DNA from: Polytrichum commune
Lineage: Eukaryota; Streptophyta; Polytrichopsida; Polytrichales; Polytrichaceae
Assembly: GCA_950295325.1 (NCBI GenBank)
Contig: OX485804.1
Span: forward strand, 35,092,001-35,156,000
Length of the DNA stretch: 64,000 nt
Direction of reading: 5' to 3'
The notes under the pieces were generated by a model that saw only the letters and a program-made list of their open reading frames with translations, made no database searches and was not told the DNA's origin. Numbering within the stretch: position 1 is the stretch's first letter; each line of letters begins with the position of its first letter. A program made the position numbers and the translations under genes. Of this stretch, positions 11,635 to 24,482 are shown piece after piece.

Positions 11635-14352
11635 TGTCAGCCCTAAACCCCCACCCTTGCTTGCGTCCTAGTCCAGGTGGGGATCTAGAGTTCACATGAC
11701 TTTTCCCTGCTTCCCCGATGATGAATCAGTGCCAAGAATCATTACCCAATTTAAAGAAAACTCTACTCTTTATTATGGATCACAAGGTCACAAGTATTCA
11801 TAAATACTCTCTTCCCTTGTAGTCATTGGCTACACACTCTCACCCAATAAACCTCCACATCCACTCTCAAGTCTCCAACCTACAACAATGAGCTAATTAA
11901 CTAACCTAACAAGTTCCTAATAGTACTAAGGCGATGCCAAATCACATGGTTGATGGCCCATGCCTCTCCTTAAATCCCACTAATTAGCTAATGTCACACT
12001 TCTAACCACTTCCTAACCCCCTACTACTCACTAATCTCAACTGTCACAATGCACTGGCCATTCCAGAGGCTAGTCGCCACCTCTCCTATCCCATAAGCTA
12101 CTAGACCGAACCTCAGTTGATTAACCCGTGCTCTCTGAGCCTCCTCTCCTCTGTCTCGGAGCCGCCACAATTCTGAATGCCGAGGTCCAATGCTGCCTGC
12201 TGCCTACTGTCCAATCCTCCCAGGACTCTCATGAGGTAGATTCCCTCTTCGATCTGACTGATTGTGATGCCCTTACTGTCCTCCCGGCAACAATGGTGTC
12301 AACACTCACTTGCCTCAACCACCTATATGTTCGGCCATTAGCAGAAGGAAATGCTCGGAATCTAATGCCGTGTGAGGTGGTTGTCCTCTGAATGAGCAGC
12401 AATAAAATCCAACAATGAGAGGTGTAAAGATTTCATTACTGCCTGTTGTCTATGGAATTGGAACTCTCCTGAACACGGGGATTCTTCATGACTCCGGCAG
12501 ATGGGCACTCTGTTTCTGCAGTCGCCAGCCTTTGCAAGATCAATGGCCGTCTTCAGATATTTTTTAATCCTTCCTTGCCTGTTCCGCTACCCTCCTCTTT
12601 CTCAGTTGACAATTTGTTGGATCCTCAACCCAAACTCAAGAAGCGCAGGTGAGCAATTGCAGGAGAAGCCCGCAACCATTTCCATAACTCTCTTCCCCGC
12701 TGATCTAAGCCATTGTGCCCTGTAGTAGCCCTCTAGAGCTGGAATCTTTGCCTTTGTAGCGCCACGTCAATCAGAGAATTCCCCCAAGCACCCAGCAGCA
12801 TTCCGTCTAAGATGCCTCAGGTTGCAGAACACCGCCCACCTCTCGCTTCTCTCCCTGCAGAGAAGCTCTCATTTCTCCCTCGGCTGCCTCCAGGCTCATA
12901 GCCTCTAAGCGTTCACTCGTCCTCAACTCCCTGGCTGGAAGATCCTCCGACCTCCTGGCTCCCTCATTCGCCGAACTCCAGACGGCAACATCCTGCCTAG
13001 TCTCCGCAACCAAACCACCGAGAGAGAGAGAGAGAGAGAGAGAGTTGGGCATTGCTTGAACAGATTCTATGCTTACATTCCAGCATAGTTCCTTCTTAGC
13101 ACATCCTCTTGTTAGAGGCCATATCATTCCATTACATATCTATAAACCTTCCAAAACCCGGGAGGGTGGGTGGGACCATCCCTCTTGATCCTAACATTGC
13201 AAGGTTACTTCTAAAAATGTCCCTACTTGGTATGTATCTAAATCATTACTAACAACCTTTGAGTATTTACATCACTAAGGTTGTAGGCTTTCCACCCTTA
13301 AGTGCAATAATGCATAACATATCCGATACATATCAAATCACTATCAAACAAGTAAATGCCTCTTATTCAAAATAATACTCCAAGTCTTATTCATAAGTAA
13401 GATAAGCTTTGTAACAAGCCTTGCACACACAATATCTTTGCATGAAGATAAAATACAAAACCTAAGATGGCCGTCCAAAATGTGAAGGGTTTGCCTCACC
13501 TGTGCCCATGCCACCAACCAAATCCACGGAGAGGGTTAGTAACGTACACGAGGTGAATAACAGCAGAACCCAATTGTTATCTATGTCACACACGTGAATA
13601 TGGTAAAATCATAAGTTTTGTATCAAAGAATACTCAATAGTACTAAGTACTCTACCTGTTCCTTGGCCATTTGAGCTTAGTGTGTAACAATACTGAGGCT
13701 GGTAGTGTACACCTTCCACAAGTTCTCACACACTTACACTAATCCGAGTAGTAACTTAGGGTAAAACTGCCTAAGCGGTTTTAACCTTTGAGAGGAAGGC
13801 TCAATGCTTTCCTCACCCCTCATATATGATTAGGTAAATGCTCTCATCCGTAGATTCTTAGTGTGAGATCTATGGTTGAAAACAGTTAGGTAAACCTCAC
13901 TTAGCCCTAGAACACTAAGTTCATTAGGGTAATGCTTTTTAACTAAATATGTTCATCTATGGCACAATACAAACAAAGTATAGAGAGAGAGAGAGAGAGA
14001 GAGACTCTGTACTCTGCCTCCCAACCGCCTCCGACCCCGATCCAGGGGCCCGGAATTCCCTAGGGTACAGGGCCCCCTCTCCCAATACCACCAATTAACT
14101 TGCCTAATTCGGCTAATAAACCCAGCTCCTTGTACTTACACCGAGCTTCCCACATCCTAACTGGGACCTCACCAACAATCCCGAGACATAACCAAACCCA
14201 AGCCCCTACACTTCAAGCTTAATCTAATTTCAATCCAAAACTAAAAGCTAACACTCTTTTTATATTTTAAAGTTCTAATTGAAAATTCCAAACTCGATTG
14301 CAATTGAATTATAAGGTTAATAGCCCTTGTGGGCACCCATTTTGGGCTCACA
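11635..14352 (-). mobile_element. Decayed LTR-type retroelement, 2.72 kb, CATAC duplication
   Basis: The segment begins TGTCAGCCC and ends GGGCTCACA (TG...CA ends), with the 5-bp sequence CATAC directly on both sides (11630-11634 and 14353-14357). Removing it rejoins a tandem-repeat unit, so it is an insertion. Read on the minus strand, the 11.6-12.0 kb part has LTR-like landmarks (a TATTTATGAATAC box, then AATAAAG, then the terminal CA). Around 12.8-13.1 kb a frame resembling the start of a plant gag (ETRQDVA, then RLEAMSLEAAEGEMRASLQ) is visible. I could not find an internal LTR boundary, primer-binding site or pol, so it is either a heavily deleted element or a rearranged LTR. Simple (AG)n tracts lie at 13021-13044 and 13983-14003. 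Confidence 0.55.
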
Positions 14353-14480
14353 CATACCCATGGCTCTCTATATTATAATATGATTGAAGGAAGGGGGGTG
14401 ATTAGTTCCAACCCCACCCACTGCCCTTGGCCATTAAGGATTGCTAATATGTTGATTAAGAGGGGGGGGGGGGTGAAGAA
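14353..14480. repeat. Remainder of tandem-array copy 3
   Basis: Directly after the retroelement the unit resumes (CTCTATATTATAATATGATT, GGGGGGTGATTAG, CCAACCCCACCCACTGCCCT) in register with copies 1 and 2. A second short G-rich stretch follows at 14462-14473 (12 G). Confidence 0.6.
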
Positions 14481-17400
14481 CCAAACTAACCAAACCCTCC
14501 CCACTAACCCAATCCACCCACACACATATTTGGCGGCGGTTGCCACTCCATCTCCATCTCCATTGCCTCCAGTTGTTGCACCTTGTTGTCCATCCACGTT
14601 AGAACTAGCAATTGCAGCTCCTCAACCACCACTTGCATCCTCCAACCGTGTCATCTCTCCACTCATTGCATCCCCAAACACAATCTCCCTTCGTAAACTC
14701 TCCTCCACTTCCTTTACAAAATCATTCCTCACATCATTTTCATTACATTCCTTTCCTCCCTCCATCCCCACCTCAATAGCACCTCTTCTATGTTCTTCCA
14801 AGCTCACCTACACTCTCCAAAGAATGAACGTCTTAACAATGAGATGGGAATAGGATTTAGAGAGAGGTCATATGGTGTAGGGCCTAGCCCCCACAAAAGA
14901 TACCTACGCAGAGCTCACCGCCCACAATGACCCCTCTTGCTCTAAACTTGTAGTTCACCTCAAAAACATAAAACAAAAATATAACCTTACCTTTGTGGAG
15001 TTTTGGAGGGCTTCATCTTTGTTATCCAATTGTCGTGTTGTTTTACTTACTCTCTCAACATAATTGTTCTCAAAGATTCCTAGTTGTGAGCTCATTGTCA
15101 ATGTTCCCATCAACATATGTATGAAATTTAAGAACACACATGGTTTCACAAATGTCAATGTTCTTTGACCTACACAACCTTTTATCTATTTTGGACCTCA
15201 TCGATTGTTTGGAACTCGAGTACTTGAACAATGTCTACCGTGTCTTTCTCTTTCCATGTAACCTAAGATTTTGTGCTCGCATTTGACATTGTGCAACGCC
15301 TACACTAACACAATATATCGGTTCAACACACTTGAAAAACCTGACGAGATGTTCTTTCTTATGCGTTGCATCATGCCATGTTTAGGGTGATGGTGTTTGG
15401 TTTGTTTTATTTCCCTATAAATAAAATAAAAACTATTGTTGTTAGGGTAGCTATCATTGGTATGTACACATATTATAAATATACATATTTCATACCAAAT
15501 TACTTTTCCATTGTGTGTTTCTTATTGTTGGTCCAGGACAAAATTCAATTTTCCATGTAAGTGCAATAAAAAAATGTAGGCATATGGATTGAAACCACTA
15601 ACCTTTGTGACTATGGTGGAAGGCGTTGCCAATGAATGTAAAAAATGAAGAAATTTAACTGATGTTTGGTTTAGCATTGAATAACAGTCACGATCCCAAC
15701 ACCCCTTGATACAATCGAGTTGCAATTAGCTGAATGTTTATTGCCTTTCTTTAAATCCAACAACAATTACTCCCATCCATCCCCCCTCAATGGAGATCGA
15801 AATAAGCCCCCATAGTGCCAAAATGAATTTTGAAACCCAACACCATGTTCTCAACAAGGCTTTGATGTGGATAGTCTTGGCAAATGCGAATTTTACTTTT
15901 GGGCCTGCTCACAAACCAATGCCACATAATTGAAGCACATTGTTTTGCACTTTTGGAAGTGCATATTGTTGCTAGTGTGCGCACTTATTATTGGTCCTTA
16001 TTGCACAACTTAGTTTTAATGAAATACAAGTTCAACATGAATGCAATGGCTATGAAATCATACACATGTCAAGGTGGAATATTGGGAGGAAACAGTAGTC
16101 TACATGTGAAACTTGCAACCTATTGTGAGTAACACCCAACCTCTTTTTAAACCCAAAGAATGCAACAACCAATTGATTGGGGAAAACAAAACCATCTTGC
16201 AAAAGTTGGGGTGTGCTTCAAACTTCATTGAACATGAATGCAACTTGGATATTAGAGTATCCATTTGTGAGTTGACCGTGGTGATCGACATTCAACAATC
16301 CCAATAAAGGAGATTGTTCAAGAGGGTAGGTGGAGCGAAACCGATGTGACCATTTCCTACCATCTTTGATTTTCGTTGTGAAGGTCAATATATACCTACA
16401 AGGCAATTGTCATGAAGTAAGGTGCCACTTTTGAGCAATGACAGCAAGGCGGACCCAATCCTAGATGGCAGTGACATGCGTGGAGAGTTCAAATTCTAGC
16501 GTTGCCTTTCTCACAGTCCAACTCATAAAGGTTTTGCTGCCTCCGTCAAATGTATACTTTATAACTAAACAACTATGACATAAGGCTAAGTGATACTATG
16601 GTGGTATGTGCTAATACAGTTTCTGCCAAACAAATCCATGACATAATTCAACAACGTGTTTTGTTTTATTTTTTGTGTCTATGAAACAACAATCATTGCT
16701 TCCAAACTCAATTGAAACATGAGGATTTTAGCATCATGTTGATTTTGTTTGGATCATTAGAAAGTATACTGAATCCCAAATAACATCGCAACATTGGTAT
16801 ATAACGTGTGTAGTTCCACATCCACTTATTCATTACAAAAGACATAGGAAGATATCAACTGTGGCAAGATGCAATGACATGCCTTGAGGCATAGCCCAAT
16901 AAAGGCAAGGTAAACAATTGAAAGGTTGGAACATGTGTAATTACTAATACCCTACCACTATAAATTAGTACGATAAGCCCACTTTATGCACCTCGAAGGA
17001 TTGCAAGGGTATGCTTGAGTTGCCCATCGTCTTCATTGCATGACTCGACTTGGAAAATAAAAGAAGTGCTTTCTACAAAGGTGGTAGGGTGCAACAAGCA
17101 ACAACCACAAATGTCTCTCTCGCACAACAACTTTTGTCTAAATCACGGAACTACATTTTTGTCTTAACGGTTGGCCCTAAAGTTCCATAGGCTATATCTC
17201 ATTTATCTTGGTCAAAACATATAGAAGCTTCTTGAACACTTAGATTGCATCCAACCATGTAAAATACTATCTGATTTTGTGAAATAAACCTAAAAGCTCT
17301 CAATGTACATTATCATTATGGGCTTGTGCCATCCTTGCATGTGTCATGCAACTTTTAGATCAAGTGGGAATCATTTGCACACAAGGATCAACATGTATAG

Positions 17401-18146
17401 GATATGTTGCCCTCAAACTGCGGAGGCGACAAATGTCAAGCAAGAGTTCGTGGACCGATTCCATTATAAACCACTTGAGAACACACTCCCATATCTGAAT
17501 AATCCCACAATTAGTTAATTTTATTAAATCAAAATTATCCACATGGCATAGACCTAAACATGAACAAGAGGAGTAGTTTGAAACAATCCATAAACCATAA
17601 ATCCAAATCGGTGTCAACGGGGCTAGAGCGAAATGTTCACGACCATAGAACATTAGGGTTTAAGTTATCGGTGGGTGTGTCTACTATATCACCAATCAAG
17701 GATCGCATTCAATGCATTGCATGGAATTTTGTGAGGATGAGAATCTGCCATGGAACTAACTTATCCCAAGGCAAGGAAACAATGCATTTGATGAGGTTTG
17801 CATTTAATCCAATAAACAAATTAACTTTTAAGTCTTTCTAAAGATTCATTATAAGATAAGAATTCCATGTTTTATTGTGACATATATATATAAGAGATTG
17901 CATCTCAAAGTGCTCTTTTGATAATGAATGTAGATTCTCAACAATATCTATGATGTTTTTCTACCATATATCTTATACTATAGTATAACCACCACACGTG
18001 AAGGACATAAATCTCTTCTATAGACATATTGTACATAGTCTAATTCCCTTTGATTTTTCATCATTTCTGCATACCTTTTGCAATGTTCCAATTAAGGAAC
18101 AAAATATCAAAGTTTGATACATTAGCCATTCATTGACCAAGGGGGC
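14481..18146. other. Intergenic, no gene supported
   Basis: A 174-codon frame at 14329-14853 is Pro/Ser/Thr-rich and starts inside repeat sequence, so I do not call it a gene. The remaining frames are short and unpatterned on both strands. I see no tRNA, promoter or transposon boundary that I can defend. Confidence 0.4.
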
Positions 18147-18148
18147 TA

Positions 18149-19834
18149 CTGTTCTCCCTCTTTAGTATGACACGTTTGGGAAACACAAAAAAGGTCGTAT
18201 TATCGAGGTGTCATCCTCTTGTTAATATGACAAATGGCGTAAAATTGTCGTACTATTGAGGGAATACACAAACATAAGCAATATGAGCTTAAAAATATAT
18301 ACAACGAGTTTAAGCAATATAGATTGTATGACATAATAATTTATAACTTCAAACAAATATAAATATTCTCAATAACTCTTGAAATAGGACTTTGAAGATC
18401 TTTGGTGTTGCCTACCCAAGTTAGTAATTGTCATCTTATCTAAATTCCCTATTAGCTTTTGAAAGCTAATCATTTCAGTAACACCAAAATGTAAAGAGTT
18501 GTCTAATAAGAATTTAGACAACAATGATGCATGACATTTAGCATCACTAAGCTTTACTGTAGGTGGAGCAACATCATCCACATCTGTTGAATGTAGATCA
18601 ACATTAAGATCAAAGCCTTGTGCATAATTGATTCCCAAAGCATCATCCACCAACTCGTCAATGTTCAATTCTAACTCAACAATATTTTCCCCTTCCATAT
18701 GAATGTAAGTCTCGATTGACATCTCATCATCACCCAATTGCAACTTTGAAATCAGAGCACCAAGTTTATCTGAACCTTCTTGCATTCTATTCTTCTCCCT
18801 TTCATTAACTAGGGCAAAATCAACATTCCATGTTGCATGTAATATACAAGCCATCCTCCAACAATTCTTGACTATCCGTGCATCCAATTCACTAGATACT
18901 TCATAACTCCACATGATAGCATGTTTGATGTTGGGCACCACCTTCCTCAAGTCCTTCAATGTAGCATCATCATATTGTGATAAAATCCACTGCAAAAGTT
19001 TCTCCTTGTACTAAATTTTGAAAGATGCCATTATACCTTGATCCAAAAGTTGAACTTTGGGAGGAAGGAATACCAAAGTCACGTTGCTCAATTCCAAGAT
19101 TGAAAAAACACAAGACTTACCAACTTTGGCAGAGCTAACAACATGTGAAGATGTATTATCCAAAATCATAATCACCTTTTGATTTTGGCCTTTGAACTGA
19201 TTGTTGAGCTCCAAAATCCAAGCTTCAAATATATCCCCCTTCATCCAAGTTCTTTTATTTGAGTGCCACTGAACATACTCATGAGGTTGCCACCTTCCAA
19301 AACATCGTGGTTGCTTAGACGTATAAATCACAAGCAACTTCAACTTATCAATTCCAGTTGAATTAACAGCAAGAGCAAGTGTTACATGCTCCTTCTATAA
19401 CTTCTAACCCTTCACCTCCCCTCGTGCTAATGTTTTATTAGGTTGTTGTCTAAAATACAATCTAGTCTCATCTATGTTGTAAACATCTTCAGGCTCATAA
19501 TATGACAAAAGAATAGGAAGGAGGCCACTCTAACCCTAACCAAGTCTATTCTACACTAGTAACCCTAATTATCATTAAACCAATGATAAGTGAAGTTCTC
19601 AAGTAGCTCCCAAGTGAAAATGAATGTCTTTTAGATGTACAACATAGATGAAAGGAATTGTAGCATTAATTACCTTTTTAATATGACAAAACGGAGATTT
19701 TAAATGTCATATTATCGAGTGTCGTAGTCGTATAAAAGAGGGAGTTTTGAACAAGAAAGTTTGGTCGCACAAAAAGTATCATAATATCGAGGGTGTTGTA
19801 TAAATGAGTGTCGTATTAATGAGGTTAGACTGTG
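18149..19834 (-). mobile_element. Pogo/Tigger-type (Tc1/mariner superfamily) DNA transposon
   Basis: The ends are inverted: the left reads CTGTTCTCCCTCTTTAGTAT then GACAC; the right, read inward, CAGTCTAACCTCATTAATAC then GACAC. TA lies at 18147-18148 and 19835-19836, the duplication expected of this superfamily, though the right side has two or so extra bases that make the exact end uncertain. Subterminal repeats of the ATATTATCGAGTGTCRTA type occur several times at both ends. A transposase remnant fills the middle on the minus strand. At 1.69 kb it is too short for a full element; the N-terminal DNA-binding part is absent. Confidence 0.75.
18369..19490 (-). pseudogene. Pogo/Tigger transposase remnant (DDE_1)
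   Basis: The minus strand encodes the catalytic domain of a plant pogo-like transposase, similar to CENP-B/Tigger proteins. The first catalytic Asp is in NIDET (codon at 19472-19470), the second in MILDNTSSH (19160-19158), the third in LLDQGIMASFK (19043-19041), about 104 and 39 residues apart. Family landmarks include LALAVNSTGIDKL, KQPRCFGR and VTLVFLPPKVQLLDQG. Three in-frame TAG stops interrupt it at 19406-19404, 19397-19395 and 19013-19011. The last precedes YKEKLLQWIL, and the frame then continues to 18369 with an acidic tail. There is no helix-turn-helix upstream. All three catalytic Asp survive, but the protein cannot be made intact. Confidence 0.8.
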
Positions 19835-19836
19835 TA

Positions 19837-21476
19837 CTTATCAGATACCTGTCCGTGTATTGAACTTAATGGGTATATGTTAAGTTGGAATCAATACCCG
19901 GGGGGGGGGGTCACTTCCTTGGGATACAAAATCATATGAGATAAAAAGAAATATTTTCAAGGGGGGCTTTAAAAAAGTGCACGCATTCATAGCATATTTC
20001 GCACTTTCATGAATATTTTCAAAATATCCCCAAAATATTCTCGAAGCAAATTTGAACTGCCCTAATAGTTTTTAATATGTTTTCCATTTTTACTTTGAAA
20101 CGTACATGTGACTTTTTTTCTTTTTTTTCTCACCATGAATTCTCATTGAATGTTAGGTTAGCCCCCCCCCCCCCCCCCCAACCACCACCACACACACACA
20201 CACCCTCTTTCAATTGGGGCAACACATTTTAACTAAAAACAAAAATTGTTGTTTTTGAGTTACTTCTTTCTCCCTCAATTAAAATGTCTATGCATAATGC
20301 ATTGTACAAGTAAGTTGTTAATATGGAGATTTTGTTAAGGCTCATTCTTAAGCAAAGACACGCCGCATCCGGTCCGAAAGATACAAAGAAGAAAGTGCAT
20401 CCTTGCTCGTTAGTGGTTATTAGGTCGGGTCATTTGGTATTGAACTACATGCAATATAATGCGACAACGAAGAAAATAAGTTTAAATACAGCCCTCTTTG
20501 TATTTGGAGGAAAGTGGGAACAAATTATGAAGCAAATGGATTTTGGGAGAAGCATGTGTGCTAGCTTTGTCCATGCTTGTTTGAGCTATCCCAAAGAGAG
20601 AAAGAATCATCTAAATTGATGACATTAGCAAGGCTTGTTGGCAAGTGATTGAAAAAAACAAGGGAATGGGGTTCTCCTTAAATGACAATTTAAAGGTAAT
20701 TATTTTATTTATTATCTCTTTTCATATTAAATTGGAAATTTTATTGAGTTTAACTTGTCAATTTAATGACAATTTAAAGGTAATCACTAGAGTTATCCAT
20801 AAAGTCCCTCAAAGAGGGACAATACCATGGGCTTGATCTTTCTTTGAGAAACTTTCTATCAACCCCAAATGCCCAGCCCTATTATGGCGGAGCTAACGAG
20901 AAAGCTAAAGACGTAACATTGTGGTAAGGCACACAATGGTCTCCACACAAAAGACTCTATTGGTGGGCCCCACACAAAACATGCATGCTATACCGCAACC
21001 ACAAGTCTGGATGGAAAAGGCGGGAACAACCCGATTTGGGTCCCATGGGAAGTTTGGGTGAATGTTTTAGGGCCTCCTCTTCCCACCTCAAAAACTTTGA
21101 GAGAAATTTAGGATTTAAAGGATGGTATGTGCATGTGACATGCTTTCCTAAATCCCAAATTGGCCTATGCAAGGCTAGTTTGGCCCCACCCATCCTGGTA
21201 GGATAAGTTAGAAAGCCATTTTCAAATAGCCCAACACCACTCTTTGTGTATGGTAATTTAAGTAATAAGAAAAGTTGGGCGCCTTTTGTGTTAATTCTCA
21301 TAAACTCAAGGTTTGGTACTAAACTCATCATTTCATCTGCCTTGTTTTACAAATAACTCTATTATGTTCATTACTTGAACAAAGAGGACATTCCCTTAAA
21401 ATCTCAATCACTTCTTTACAAAATCTACATTTTGTTGTTCCAAGAATGTGACTTCACGATATTTTTTTCATAACAT
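19837..21476. other. Intergenic, no gene supported
   Basis: It holds G11 at 19900-19910 and C18 at 20162-20179 followed by a (CA)n tract. A 98-codon frame at 20323-20619 matches nothing I know. The string AATGACAATTTAAAGGTAAT occurs twice, near 20683 and 20763, as a short direct repeat. Confidence 0.4.
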
Positions 21477-21478
21477 TA

Positions 21479-22417
21479 CTGTAGGTTCATAGCTGGTTCG
21501 ACACATGTTAGCCGAATAATTAATTAAAGTCAAAAAGTAGGTTCAGCACCTAAAAATAGTATATTCACATTTTCGGCAATTTCTTTTTTAATTTTTAAAA
21601 ACTCGGCTTAAATTCATTTTTAATATTCATTTTAAGCTTATATCTTGTACATCTCTCTTGCATTGAATGACAAGTAAGATGTGAGTGAAGAGTTGAGAAT
21701 GCTCTGTGCTTTATGCAAGTAGAGTGGAGTTATGTTCAACAATGCATATGGGATATGTAAACTTTGAGGTGAAGCACCGAGTTAGACTTCATTTTTATAA
21801 CACGCATAACTTTTGCATAGAGTCTTCAAATGACATAAAATTTGTTGGAGGTGAAAGATTACTTGATTTCTAAACTTTTCTTAGACCAACAAAATTCCCA
21901 AAAAGTTGATCTTCTATGCACAAATGAGCTCCGAAAACTGTTATGAACGCATTTTAATTTTTTGATCTTTACACGGCTGCAATGTTTTGTCCATATCTTT
22001 TGCATAAAGACTTATTTTGACACAAAACTTGTTGGAGGTAGAAGAGGATTGATTTCTCAACTTTTGTTAGTTGGACAAAATTCTATAAAACTTCATCTTC
22101 TATGCTCAATTGGACTCCAAAAATTTGTGTACAACACATTTGAAAAGCCTCACCTAGAGTCTTGCTACTTCTTAACCCATATTCTTTGTGGAGTAATGTA
22201 AGTGAGCTTGATTACAAAAGGAGCACCTTCTCTCTTTCAAAATTCACATATGCTTCCACTGTAAGTAAAACTCTAGTGAGAAGTAAAAATTTCTTACTTT
22301 TCGGCAATTTTGAAAAATAATAAATTTTATATTCGGCAAATAATGCCAATAATTTTCCAAAATTTTCGGCATCTATTTTTAGAGTTATTTTCTGTCGAAC
22401 CAGCTATGAACCTACGG
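21479..22417. mobile_element. TA-flanked TIR element, 939 bp (Tc1/mariner-like MITE)
   Basis: The left end GTAGGTTCATAGCTGGTTCG (21481-21500), extending to a 23-bp block, is a perfect inverted match to the right end at 22393-22415. Adding two outer bases (CT and CC) gives 25-bp terminal repeats with TA on each side (21477-21478, 22418-22419). The interior contains two diverged head-to-tail copies of an about 180-bp unit (about 21785-21960 and 21965-22150, both with TTGTTGGAGGT..GA). No transposase is seen. Confidence 0.7.
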
Positions 22418-22744
22418 TATGATGATTGATATTTGATAGATTGTAATGCTCCATCTTTGTTTGTATTACTCGTTGCTTCGGACCCGTTCCATTCTAAGTT
22501 GTTGCACCCGTGCATGTGAATCATGAATCATCTTAGCGTGGCCTCTAATGGTCCAAGCCTCAACCTCGTCGATCTTGTCCACTTTGTTAGAATGGCAAGG
22601 CGACGGCCTCAACACCACCATTTAGTATGGACATGTACCTTCCTGGCCCTTTGCACACATGTGTAATAACAAATCCCTTTAACTTAATTTCCTATCTTTT
22701 GAGAATGTTATGGAATGGTGGAACAACTGCAACAACCACCACAA

Positions 22745-24187
22745 AAGCCGGTTTACAATATGGACCATGAAGTTAGACCATGGAAGAGGGTCTTTTTCAA
22801 TGGTCTGACTTCATGGTCCAACTTCCATGGTTTGACTTCTTAAAAAAAGAGTTTTGAAAGCCTTGGGCCCCTCGCTAGGTGTAAGCCCAATGTGGACCAA
22901 GAAGAATGACCATGCACCAAAAAGTGAATGTGCTGATTTTTTTTAATACATGCCGAAAAAGGGCAATTTTGAAAAAACAAATTCAAGACTTGTCTTCACT
23001 ACTTGTTAAATGTGTCGAAGATGTGGCTTGCAAGTCTTCTCACAACAATTTTTACAAAAAATGAGCAATTTAACTTGTACATGTTCACTGTAATTTATAT
23101 GTGACATGTACCTTGTGTTGTCACTACACTGAATAGGATATTTAGTGTTTGTTTAAATTTGATGTTGTTACCACCGTACCTTGCTCAACACTAATTTTCA
23201 ATTCTTTGATAATTAGTGCTAGAAGTTTGCTAGAAGATATGTTGGAATTCTCATTTTATCATATATATATATATCCTTACTAACACTAAATTAAAACATG
23301 TAACTTCCACATAAAGCCATAGTTGATATTCAATGTTTGAGTTTACATTTAATATTACTTACTTCCATTGGGTTATTCATATTTAGTGTATGCATTCATA
23401 TCTAGCGTATCAAACACTAAATATCCTCTTTAGTCTAGTAGAAAACTATGCGAAAAATAACCGCAATTGTTTTCTCATTGCGGTTCTTTTGACCACCCTG
23501 ATATACAGTCGCTAAACGACTACATATTTCTCTTTTTTGTTTTGCAACTATGTTTTTTAGGTTTTAGGGCGCGTAATATATTATTGGAAAGGTGTTTTCA
23601 AGACCTTTCCAATGGTATATTACAAGTCCCCGATTTTTAAACATTTTGGTTAGTAGACCGAAAAAAAAAAAAAAATCTGCACTCAAATTCTTGAGTTCAA
23701 GATGTCCCACATTATTGGATGAAATATGTGGGAGGAAGTTTAAGGGGTAGGGCATGGAAGAAATGGTATGTGTCATGGGCTATAATATGATCTAGGCACA
23801 TAGAGGGGGGCTTGCTTTTCAAGAATCGTTACATCATATAGTTGCCGAAAAGTATGCCTTATGAGCCTTATCTAGTGTCAAGATTTGTATATAATGCCCC
23901 CAAAAATATTTTCATTAACAAAATATCATAATAACATTTCTTTGCCATGGGCCTCTGCCTTTTCCTACCATATCTACCTTTGCCTCCCTCACCGCAAAAC
24001 CCGTTGAACCGTGTCAGTGCATTTATTAGGCCTTGAAAATTGTATTTTGGGAACCTTGACCTTCATGGTCCCTCTACCATTTTTTCCCTTAGTGTAAACC
24101 GAAGTGGTCCTTGGAGAAGTTCAACAACCAATCAATGCTTTTCCAACACCCTGGTCCGACTTCGTGGTCCATAGTGTAAACTGGTCC
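22745..24187 (-). mobile_element. PIF/Harbinger-type element, H1 family copy 3 (degenerate)
   Basis: The left end GGTTTACAATATGGACCATG and the right end TGGTCCATAGTGTAAACTGG are inverted copies. Orientation is opposite to the copy at 24483-25704, with which it shares most of its interior (for example GGCAATTTT, TTCGACACATTT-type and TTGGAAAGGTxTT blocks). The ends are more decayed than in the other two copies; flanking triplets are CAA and TAA. It carries a nested smaller element at 23127-23435. No transposase frame is evident. Confidence 0.65.
23127..23435. mobile_element. TA-flanked palindromic MITE (TTTAGTGT family)
   Basis: It begins CACTGAATAGGATATTTAGT and ends in the inverted equivalent (ACACTAAATATCC...TTTAGTC). 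TA lies on both sides (23125-23126, 23436-23437). It is closely related to the copy at 36859-37155 and sits inside the H1 element of 22745-24187. It resembles CACTA ends superficially, but the flanks fit a TA duplication. Confidence 0.55.
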
Positions 24188-24482
24188 TAAGTACGATGTG
24201 TCATATAGGAGAAGTGTGTTATGTGGTTCGTGTTTTCATGAAAATTGTGGAATCCATGATAACTAACAAAATTACTTTATGAATAGAGTTATCTTTCAAA
24301 GGTTGTATAGAAGGTGAAATACAACAAAAAAGTCCAAGTTTCATAGGTAATTATTTTATTGTCTAGCTTGTGTTTCATGTGTGGGGACCTATAAATAAAC
24401 ACAACTTCAAAGAGATTTCCTTTCTTTTGTGGCTTCATTGGACTTTGGTCCCGGGTTTCATTGTTCTTCTCTTGGAAAGTTA

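Noticed and set aside
14329-14853. 174-codon Pro/Ser/Thr-rich frame
   Set aside because: It begins inside the retroelement end and tandem-array remainder, has no domain or signal, and its composition follows from a C-rich, T-poor strand.
20323-20619. 98-codon frame
   Set aside because: No recognisable domain, no splice or promoter context; it lies in repeat-rich DNA.
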